DNA from: Bacteroidales bacterium
Lineage (GTDB): Bacteria; Bacteroidota; Bacteroidia; Bacteroidales; F082
Direction of reading: 5' to 3'
Length of the DNA stretch: 53,445 bases
NCBI GenBank assembly: GCA_018400955.1
Contig: JAGYLH010000010.1
Span: 1 to 53,445 of the forward strand
Translations under genes and position numbers: made by a program
In this document: piece after piece, positions 24,996-32,276 of the stretch
Position numbering within the stretch: the stretch's first letter is position 1
How the letters are laid out: each line of letters starts with the position of its first letter
The notes under the pieces: generated by a model
Database searches by the model: none
What the model was told of the DNA's origin: nothing
The model's input: only the letters and a program-made list of their open reading frames with translations

Positions 24996-25795
24996 TTACA
25001 TATTTGAGAATTGAATCCCGGAAATTAATTTACAGCAATACCTTCTGGATAATCACTGGTTTGCATGCTTTGTTTTTAATTGTTGCGATTACAGGGGCAG
25101 AAGCCTTCATTAACAAAGGCTTGCAGAATGCAGAAAATTCGTCACCAACAGCCATTCCACTGGTATCCTTATATGCTTTTCCAATGGTGTGGCACAATGT
25201 AGCCTATCTGAGCGGATTTTTTAAAATCTTCATGGCCTTTTTGGTGATTATTTTCATAACGGCTGAATTCAGCTACAAGACAATCCGGCAGCATATCATT
25301 TTCGGAATGGGGCGCACATCGTTTTTCATCTCGAAGTTCCTTATGGTCATTGTAATTGGCTTTTACCTGACCCTGCTAACTGCCTTGGTTGCTTTTTTGC
25401 TGGGTATAAACCATGCCGAATCCCTTGACTGGTCAATTGTTTATAATAAAAGTTGGTTTTTGGCTGCTTATTTTCTTGAAGTGTTCACTTTTTTAGTATT
25501 TGCGCTTTTTACTGCCCTTCTTTTACAAAAAACAGGTTTGTCACTAATTGTCTTTGCTGCATATATTTATGTTGGTGAGCCAATACTTCGATCGATAATA
25601 GGTGATCCTGTAGCGTCCTATTTACCAGCCAAGGCAATCTCGAACCTTATTGTTGCGCCCAACACGGCCTTATTGGAACTTATTGGCGTGAGTTTTCGTG
25701 AAAGTGTGCGCCTAACTGATGTGTTATTATCACTTTCGTATCTCGTTTTATTCACAATTTTAAGCATCCTGTTAATTAAAAAACGGGATTTGTAG
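24992..25795 (+). CDS. ABC-2-type transporter permease
   Basis: A 267-residue membrane protein with about six hydrophobic helices, the first near 18-36. A large loop (about 40-75) follows the first helix, and the protein ends in a positively charged IKKRDL. It forms an inner-membrane exporter with the preceding ATPase, with which it is translationally coupled. No substrate-specific feature is visible. Confidence 0.85.
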   Translation: MITYLRIESRKLIYSNTFWIITGLHALFLIVAITGAEAFINKGLQNAENSSPTAIPLVSLYAFPMVWHNVAYLSGFFKIFMAFLVIIFITAEFSYKTIRQHIIFGMGRTSFFISKFLMVIVIGFYLTLLTALVAFLLGINHAESLDWSIVYNKSWFLAAYFLEVFTFLVFALFTALLLQKTGLSLIVFAAYIYVGEPILRSIIGDPVASYLPAKAISNLIVAPNTALLELIGVSFRESVRLTDVLLSLSYLVLFTILSILLIKKRDL

Positions 25796-25829
25796 AGTTT
25801 CAATATGTTAAGCATACGAATAGATTTCT

Positions 25830-25837
25830 TATTTTTG
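25830..25837 (+). promoter_or_regulatory. -7 promoter element for the sugar transferase
   Basis: TATTTTTG matches TAnnTTTG, 70 bases upstream of the ATG, between the ABC permease and this gene. The gene is therefore probably transcribed separately. Confidence 0.5.
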
Positions 25838-25907
25838 GCCGCAAATTGCTACCAAAATTGCTAAATAATTTCACCAGGCAGATTAAAAAAAAACTAGAAC
25901 AGAGCTA

Positions 25908-26708
25908 ATGCGAAAACGATTCAAAGTAAAAGAGGTTGAATCTTTTAAGGAACATCGGATTAAAAGGGGCAAACGCATATTTGATATATTATTTGCTACC
26001 CTTGCACTTTTGGTGTTTTCACCTATACTACTGATAATAAGTATTTTAATAAAACTTGAGTCGAAAGGGCCGGTTATTTATGCATCAGAACGGGTAGGAA
26101 CTGGATACGACATCTTTAAGTTTTATAAGTTCAGGTCAATGTATTTGGGTTCGGATGAAGAGCGCTCAAAGCTTTCTTCTTTGAATCAATACCTGATTGA
26201 TAATCGGGAGCATGCGGTGCGCGATGAAGAAGATTCATGTCCGGAATGCGCTGCAAAAGGGAGTTTTTGTTCGCCAATTTTGTACATAGAAGGCACAGAA
26301 ATTTGCGAAAACTGGTATCTTGAAATGAAGCGCAGGATGAAGGGTGAAGCCACATTCTTCAAAGTAAAAAATGATCCGCGTGTAACAAAAGTCGGATGGT
26401 TTATCAGGCGCACCAACTTGGATGAATTGCCACAATTCTGGAATGTTTTGCAGGGCGATATGTCCATAGTTGGCAATCGGCCTTTACCACTTTACGAAGC
26501 AGAAAAGCTTACGACAGACCAATGGTCGTACCGATTTTTGTCCCCGGCAGGTATCACAGGTTTGTGGCAGGTATCCTCCAACCGCTTCCATTCTGAAGAG
26601 GAGCGCATTCACCTGGATAATAAATACGCCATGGTATCATCCCCCAAAATGGATATCCTAATTATTTTGAAATCTATCCCTACTTTTTTTAAGAAGAACG
26701 ATTTTTAA
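25908..26708 (+). CDS. Monotopic sugar-phosphate transferase with Cys-rich insertion
   Basis: A 266-residue initiating glycosyltransferase (bacterial sugar transferase family) that moves a sugar-1-phosphate to undecaprenyl phosphate. The membrane re-entrant helix lies at about 24-50, followed by SERVGTGYDIFKFYKFRSM. The core catalytic segment FKVKNDPRVTKVGWFIRRTN, DELPQFWNVLQGDMSIVGNRP and the ending GITGLWQVSSNR are all present. Residues of about 83-148 form an insertion with four cysteines (C111, C114, C121, C133) in CPECAAKGSFC and EGTEIC. The usual family has only a short linker there. The Cys arrangement suggests a bound metal. The target glycan is unknown, since no polysaccharide locus surrounds it. 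Confidence 0.9.
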   Translation: MRKRFKVKEVESFKEHRIKRGKRIFDILFATLALLVFSPILLIISILIKLESKGPVIYASERVGTGYDIFKFYKFRSMYLGSDEERSKLSSLNQYLIDNREHAVRDEEDSCPECAAKGSFCSPILYIEGTEICENWYLEMKRRMKGEATFFKVKNDPRVTKVGWFIRRTNLDELPQFWNVLQGDMSIVGNRPLPLYEAEKLTTDQWSYRFLSPAGITGLWQVSSNRFHSEEERIHLDNKYAMVSSPKMDILIILKSIPTFFKKNDF

Positions 26709-26720
26709 GCAATACCTCGA

Positions 26721-27956
26721 TTATTTTACGTTCTGCACAAGTTTACCCAGCCTGCTGGCCAGGTCAGGATGACTGTAATTAAAAAATACATAGGCCGGAT
26801 GTGGGGTAAGGTTGCTTAGGTTTTCGGCTGAAAGATTTTTTAACGCATCAGCCAACGCGCTGGCATAGCCAGTTTCGGCTGTATAGGCATCTGCTTCAAA
26901 CTCAAATTTCCTGCTAACGATATTCCCGAACAGACCCATAACAAACGAAATAGGTGTGTAGAGCAACACAAAAGCCAACAAACCAATGTGAAATGAGTGG
27001 TAATTCACTCCAAATGCAGCCGATAGTTCAGGTACGGACAAAGCCAGTGAAAGCAGAAACAACATAACACCGCTTTGAACTATCGAAACAAAAAGCAATT
27101 TGTTAATATGTTCCTTTTTATAATGTCCTGCTTCGTGGGCAAGCACAGCCACAACCTGGTCGCTGCTCAACTTTTGGATAAGGGTATCAAACAATACTAT
27201 TCGTTTAACTTTTCCCAGCCCGGTGAAATAAGCATTGGCTTTGCTGCTGCGTCGTGACCCATCCATAACGTAAATATCCCGGACCGGAAAATTGACCTTT
27301 TGGGCATAGGTGTGAATTTTTTCCTTGAGTTCGCCAGCTTCCAAAGGTGATAATTTATTGAAAAACCGGGCAATAATTATACTTCCATAGCTTGATAATG
27401 CAAGTATGATTAAAGTAATCAAGCCCCAGGCAGGCAGCCAAAACCAAAAACCAAAAAGCTGCCAGGTACCAATAAGCAGCAAAATGGCCAATCCGCCAAG
27501 CAGGATGGCAAGAAACCAACCTTTAATCTTATCCGTTAAAAATGTTGCAGCATTCGTGCGGTTAAAACCATAGCGGTTCTCTATTACAAAAGTTCCATAA
27601 AGGTCAAACGGAAGCGAAATCAAGTCAGCGGCCAAGCCAAGTAAACCAAAAAAGACCAACCCATGTAAGATTGGATGTGAAAACACCTCCCTCGCTATAT
27701 CGTCGAACCATGCAAATGCATGAAAATAGAGCATACCCATTAACAGAACAAACCCAAGTGCCCCTGAAATAATTTGCAATTTGCTGTTGTCTCGCTGGTA
27801 TTGTTGCGATTTCAGGTATTGTTCCTGATTATAAATGCCTTGCACTTCCGGTTTTGGTTCGGCCTTCATATGCGAGCGATTAAGCAAAGTAAGCACAAGC
27901 CTTGTGAAATAATCGAGGCTTAGAAAAACGAGTATAACAATCAGGTATATATTCAT
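26721..27956 (-). CDS. M48-family membrane metalloprotease (Ste24/CAAX-protease type)
   Basis: A 411-residue zinc protease of the inner membrane. It has an N-terminal region of several helices, then a juxtamembrane domain with the zinc site HEAGH in VVAVLAHEAGHYKKEH and the third ligand in FEFEADAYTAETG. The substrate groove motif NAYFTGLGKVKRIVLFDTLI is typical of Ste24 homologues. Length fits the eukaryote-like branch rather than the shorter HtpX. It would clip misfolded or small membrane proteins. It lies 42 bases after the VWA gene on the same strand and may share its transcript. Confidence 0.92.
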   Translation of the reverse strand: MNIYLIVILVFLSLDYFTRLVLTLLNRSHMKAEPKPEVQGIYNQEQYLKSQQYQRDNSKLQIISGALGFVLLMGMLYFHAFAWFDDIAREVFSHPILHGLVFFGLLGLAADLISLPFDLYGTFVIENRYGFNRTNAATFLTDKIKGWFLAILLGGLAILLLIGTWQLFGFWFWLPAWGLITLIILALSSYGSIIIARFFNKLSPLEAGELKEKIHTYAQKVNFPVRDIYVMDGSRRSSKANAYFTGLGKVKRIVLFDTLIQKLSSDQVVAVLAHEAGHYKKEHINKLLFVSIVQSGVMLFLLSLALSVPELSAAFGVNYHSFHIGLLAFVLLYTPISFVMGLFGNIVSRKFEFEADAYTAETGYASALADALKNLSAENLSNLTPHPAYVFFNYSHPDLASRLGKLVQNVK

Positions 27957-27998
27957 AGGATTTTTATCGATAGTTGAAATGAAAAATAGACAATCGAT

Positions 27999-30095
27999 TT
28001 AATAAGATCCATTCATTTTGCGCAATAACCACTCAATGAATAACAAGGCTGTTATTAAGCCAAACAGCCAAACGAAGCTTATTAGTGGCTCATAGCGTTT
28101 GCTATAATGGGCTATAGCGCTTAATCCTTCCATGTTTCTCAAACTGTCGGCTATTGTGGTCATTTGTTCAGGATACATTAAAAAACCGCCTGTTTGGTCT
28201 GCAATTTCAAATAGTATTTCATGATTGGCCACTGTATTACGCGCTTCAAGAGAACCTGCCAAAACCCTGAAACTGCCCTTATAACTGAAGGTTTCACCTC
28301 CGAAATCTGTTGATGCTTCGTAAGCGTACGCACCTTCGGGTAATCGCCCTGCATTGAGGATGTAGTTGTTTTCGCCTTTCGAAAAAGAGAAGGGATATTG
28401 TGTGTTGTCATCCTCATTTACAATTAGCATTTGCAATTCAGGATTATTGATTAATTCATTGCTCGGATTGAGCAATTCCGCACGGAAAATGATTTCAGCA
28501 TTTAGCAAAAACTCATTTTCGGCCAATACCCTCAGTCTTCTGGTGTCGCGCTGAACAATCAGGTAATTTATAATTTTATTGATTAAACTGTTAAATGTAG
28601 ATTGGTTGCCATTTTGATTGAAGTCGTAAATCCGCCAACGCCACAATCCAGTGCCATTTATAAAACCTTTTTTTTGTCCGTCGGCTGTGGACGACAAACT
28701 GATTAAGGGATTTTCAGTGATTATGCCGCTGATTTTTTGGTTTAAGAGCCTTTGGGTAGAAACAACCTCCTGGTAATTGGCCAGGTAAACATTTAGCGGT
28801 GGAAAACTTTCTATTCGCTCTTGCTGGTGTTTTTCAAGTGTAAACAAGCTGAATTCAGGCACCTCAGCTGGCAAAGCATCAATCATTTGCGATCCCCTGC
28901 CTTGTACTATATTGAGCCCTGTTTGTAGCCTGTTGAAATAATTTAAATTGGTTTGACTGCCTAAAATAAAAAGCTGTGCTGTATTGGGATTTGATTCAGT
29001 AAATTGGCTTAATAAATTAAAATCGGATTGATTGGCAGGCAGTTGGTGAAAAATGGCCAGGCTGTATTCATCCGAAATGGTACGGATGTTTTTAGTGTAT
29101 TCAATGCTTACATCATAATGGTCGTCCAAAACTGTTTTGATGGCGCCCAAATCGGGGTGAGGTGCATTTGCCAGGATCAGGATTTGCTGCTTTCTGTCGA
29201 TAACGTCCACATAAAAATCTCGCTTATTGTTTGCCAGGCTGATTTCGCCGGGCAGTTCGTCCAGTAGCAAAGTGTAGCGTTGCTGACCCGATTCTGAGGG
29301 TTCAATGTTGATGACCAATGTTTTTGAAAAGCGGTTGGAGGTAATAGGCAGCTGCTCTTTATAAATTATATTCCCTTTATGTATCAAACGCAGAGCGGCT
29401 ATTTTGCCTGCTGCTTGCTGTGCTGCAATTGTAACTTCCACAGGAAATTCAGCCTGTCTATAAACAGTGCGGTTGTATCGCAAATCGTGTAAAGCCAAGT
29501 CGGGGCGGAGGGTGGTGTCGCCCAAAGCAACTGCAATAACAGGAAAACTAAGCCCGCGGCTTGCATACACCGGGTTGATGCCCTGGTTGAACAATCCATC
29601 TGAAAAGAGCACCAAAGCACCCACATGCTTATTTTTCCAGGTGCTTTCGAGGTAGCTGATCAGCTGGCTGATGTCGGTTTGCTGGGCCGAAAAATCGGGA
29701 ATATTTCCTTCCCTGATGTCTTGCCCAAATAAATAGGAAGCGATGGGAAAGTCGTTTTCAATAACGCCCGTAAGACTGTCAAGTTTGTTTATGTATGCAC
29801 TTTGGTAATAGGCGGAATCAGGATTCAGCAAAATGGAGGAAGAGTTGTCATGTGCAAACAAGATAACAGCTTCCTCCGTTTCCTTTTTGAGTTGCATAAG
29901 ATAGGGGCCAAGCAATAAAAACAGCAAAATGCTGCCGGATAAAAAACGGAACAGAAAAAGCAGCAGGGACAATCGTTTACCGAATCTGTTGAATGGGTTG
30001 GCCCAATACAACAAAGCGGCAAAGATCAGTCCGCCCAGCAGGCTGAGCAGGAAAAACCAACCCGGGTAATCTGTTACAAAACTGAAATTAGACAA
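27999..30095 (-). CDS. VWA-like membrane protein
   Basis: A 698-residue protein with two N-terminal membrane helices (about 13-32 and 41-62). A VWA-like domain (about 70-200) has an intact MIDAS start in AHDNSSSI (DxSxS) and VLFSDGLFNQG. A long extracytoplasmic part of beta-rich segments follows (about 200-660), then a final membrane helix (FVWLFGLITALLFIEWLL). Known Bacteroidota relatives with this layout are uncharacterised. The position before an M48 protease hints at a joint membrane-quality role, which is inference. fabG ends 65 bases upstream. Confidence 0.75.
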   Translation of the reverse strand: MSNFSFVTDYPGWFFLLSLLGGLIFAALLYWANPFNRFGKRLSLLLFLFRFLSGSILLFLLLGPYLMQLKKETEEAVILFAHDNSSSILLNPDSAYYQSAYINKLDSLTGVIENDFPIASYLFGQDIREGNIPDFSAQQTDISQLISYLESTWKNKHVGALVLFSDGLFNQGINPVYASRGLSFPVIAVALGDTTLRPDLALHDLRYNRTVYRQAEFPVEVTIAAQQAAGKIAALRLIHKGNIIYKEQLPITSNRFSKTLVINIEPSESGQQRYTLLLDELPGEISLANNKRDFYVDVIDRKQQILILANAPHPDLGAIKTVLDDHYDVSIEYTKNIRTISDEYSLAIFHQLPANQSDFNLLSQFTESNPNTAQLFILGSQTNLNYFNRLQTGLNIVQGRGSQMIDALPAEVPEFSLFTLEKHQQERIESFPPLNVYLANYQEVVSTQRLLNQKISGIITENPLISLSSTADGQKKGFINGTGLWRWRIYDFNQNGNQSTFNSLINKIINYLIVQRDTRRLRVLAENEFLLNAEIIFRAELLNPSNELINNPELQMLIVNEDDNTQYPFSFSKGENNYILNAGRLPEGAYAYEASTDFGGETFSYKGSFRVLAGSLEARNTVANHEILFEIADQTGGFLMYPEQMTTIADSLRNMEGLSAIAHYSKRYEPLISFVWLFGLITALLFIEWLLRKMNGSY

Positions 30096-30160
30096 AACTT
30101 TTTGACTTTAAAAATGAAAGATTTTCGCGGCCTGATTTTACCAGTCACACAACAAAGCGA

Positions 30161-30907
30161 TTACATACTCATGCCGCCACAAACGCTAATTACTTGTCCT
30201 GTAACGTACAGGGATAAATCGCTGGCGAGGAAAACGGCCACATTGGCTACATCATCAGGCTTGCCTCCCCGGCGCAGGGGTATGGTGCTTATCCATTGCT
30301 TGCGAACATCATCAGGCAGTTTGTGGGTCATTTCTGTCTCAATAAAGCCCGGAGCTATGGCATTGCACCTGATGCTGCGGCTGCCAATTTCTTGTGCAAT
30401 GGATTTGGTGAAGCCAATCATGCCCGCTTTTGACGCTGCATAATTGGATTGGCCGGCATTGCCATTAACACCCACCACAGAACTCATATTGATAATTGAG
30501 CCCGATTTTTGTTTGAGCATTATCCGCTGAACAGCCTTCGTAAGGTTAAATACCGATTTGAGGTTCACAGCCATTACAGCATCCCAGTCTTCTTCTGTCA
30601 TACGCATAAGCAGGTTGTCCTTGGTGATACCGGCGTTGTTTACCAATACATCTATGCGGCCAAATTCGGCCAATACATTTTCGGCCAATAGCTCACTTTC
30701 TGCATAGGATGCAGCGTTTGAGGCATAGCCTTTTGTTTTTACACCTAAAGCCGCTATTTCGTTCAATGTAGCCTGCATATTGTCGTCAAAACGTAAATCT
30801 GAAATGGCAACAGCTGCCCCTTCGGCGGCAAACTTAAGTGCCAGTGCTTTACCTATTCCCCTGGCCCCGCCTGTAATCAGGGCCACTTTTCCTTCGAGTA
30901 GTTTCAT
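30161..30907 (-). CDS. fabG: 3-oxoacyl-ACP reductase
   Basis: A 248-residue short-chain dehydrogenase that reduces 3-oxoacyl-ACP with NADPH in fatty acid synthesis. The cofactor loop ALITGGARGIGKALALKF, NNAG in DVLVNNAGITKDN, catalytic Ser in NMSSVVGVNGN, and YAASKAGMIGF with Tyr and Lys are intact. The end IETEMTHKLPDDV and VTGQVISVCGGMSM are typical. The start at 30907 (MKLLEGKVALIT) replaces a longer frame whose first 14 residues lack similarity. It stands outside a fab cluster, so related roles such as polyhydroxyalkanoate or other ketoacyl reduction are possible. Confidence 0.9.
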   Translation of the reverse strand: MKLLEGKVALITGGARGIGKALALKFAAEGAAVAISDLRFDDNMQATLNEIAALGVKTKGYASNAASYAESELLAENVLAEFGRIDVLVNNAGITKDNLLMRMTEEDWDAVMAVNLKSVFNLTKAVQRIMLKQKSGSIINMSSVVGVNGNAGQSNYAASKAGMIGFTKSIAQEIGSRSIRCNAIAPGFIETEMTHKLPDDVRKQWISTIPLRRGGKPDDVANVAVFLASDLSLYVTGQVISVCGGMSM

Positions 30908-31081
30908 AATGAATTGTTTATTGTTTTCGTGTTTTTTCGTTTGATTCAAAGCGTTTTGCCTTTAGAAAACTTAGCTATATTGACAATATTGCCCGAATCC
31001 TTAAGGCACGCCAAAGATATAAAAAAGTGGTTTTGGCAGCAGCTTGCAAGTTGCACTTATGCGATTCGGGAAAATGATTGC

Positions 31082-32242
31082 CTATCCGGCCTGCTTATTA
31101 AATACAAGTTTCAGGGAAGAACACGGCTGGTTGCTGTCGTTGCTCAACTGGAGTTTGCCATCGTGAACGTGCATGATAAGGCTCACCGCCGTAAGTGTAA
31201 TATTTAGGTTTTCAGTAATGGTAAGCTTGTCTTCTGGCGAGTAAACCGCAAACTGTTCCAGCATTTCAGGTGAAAAGATGATATGGTTGTGTTTTACGAC
31301 AAGGGTGGTGGTCTTTTTATTGTCTTCAATAGATAAAACCATGCGGCTTTTTGAAGGCATGTTTTGCGCCCCGTTCTCAATTAACAGGCTGATGCAACGA
31401 CGAATTAAATCGGCATCGCCCAATACCTGAATGTGGTTAGTGTTGGGTTCGAATTCAATAACCAACTCTTTGTCGTTGATTGTATATTCCATTTCATCAA
31501 TGGCCATTTCAATCAGGATATCGAGTGAAACATGAAAAAGATCAACTTTTTGATTTCGCGACCTCAAACTCGTAATCAGCAAGGCCATCTCGGTAAACCT
31601 GCTAAGCCGTTTTGAAGTGGCGCTCAAATGACTAAGGTATGCCTTTTGCTCACTGTCGAGCAGTGTTTCGTTTAATAATCCTGCCAGCCCATCAATGCCG
31701 TTCAAAGGTGTGCGCAGTTCATGACTTATAATAGTGAGGAATTCGCTTTTGGCTTTTTCAAGCCGCGAAAGTTGCTGGTTAGCAAATTCCAAATCAGCTG
31801 TTCGTTGTTTCACCTTTTCTTCAAGGCTTTTATTGAGTTCTTTAAGGGCTCGTGTTTTCTCCTTTAGTTCGAGTTGTGTCCTGACCCTAGCAATGAGCTC
31901 GGAAGCGTTGAATGGTTTGGTAACATAGTCCTGCGCTCCAAGTTCAAAACCCAGGATGATGCTTTCAGGATCAGTTTTAGCCGTAAGGAAGATAATGGGC
32001 ACATCAGCTGTTCTTTTGTCGGCTTTGAGTTTATCGCAAAGTTGAAACCCATCCATGCCAGGCATCATAATGTCGAGCAAAAACAAGTCGAACTGGTTAG
32101 AAGTAGCGAGCTCCAGGGCTTCCTCGCCATTGGTGGCGTAAGCAATTTGCAAGTTTTCACGCGCCAGAAAACTACCCAAAACCTGAATATTTTTTGGTAC
32201 ATCATCAACGATTAGCACATTTCGTTTTTTCAGCTCATCCAT
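31082..32242 (-). CDS. Response regulator fused to a kinase module lacking ATP-site boxes
   Basis: A 386-residue protein. Residues of about 7-125 are a complete receiver: IVDDVPKN acidic pair, LLDIMMPGMDG with the phosphoacceptor Asp, and YVTKPF Lys. A coiled coil and HisKA follow, with His in TIISHELRTPLNG. The last about 140 residues sit where the ATPase should be. There the G1 box (DxGxG) and G2 box (GxGLGL) are missing; the region reads KHNHIIFSPEML and ENLNITLTAVSL. ATP binding therefore looks lost. It likely works as a receiver and dimerising partner. The gene follows the 942-residue TPR sensor by 34 bases. The start at 32242 (MDELKKRNVLIVDD) is preferred over a longer frame. Confidence 0.8.
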   Translation of the reverse strand: MDELKKRNVLIVDDVPKNIQVLGSFLARENLQIAYATNGEEALELATSNQFDLFLLDIMMPGMDGFQLCDKLKADKRTADVPIIFLTAKTDPESIILGFELGAQDYVTKPFNASELIARVRTQLELKEKTRALKELNKSLEEKVKQRTADLEFANQQLSRLEKAKSEFLTIISHELRTPLNGIDGLAGLLNETLLDSEQKAYLSHLSATSKRLSRFTEMALLITSLRSRNQKVDLFHVSLDILIEMAIDEMEYTINDKELVIEFEPNTNHIQVLGDADLIRRCISLLIENGAQNMPSKSRMVLSIEDNKKTTTLVVKHNHIIFSPEMLEQFAVYSPEDKLTITENLNITLTAVSLIMHVHDGKLQLSNDSNQPCSSLKLVFNKQAG

Positions 32243-32276
32243 ATTTTTGCATAGATATTTTGGTTTGCCAACTTTT

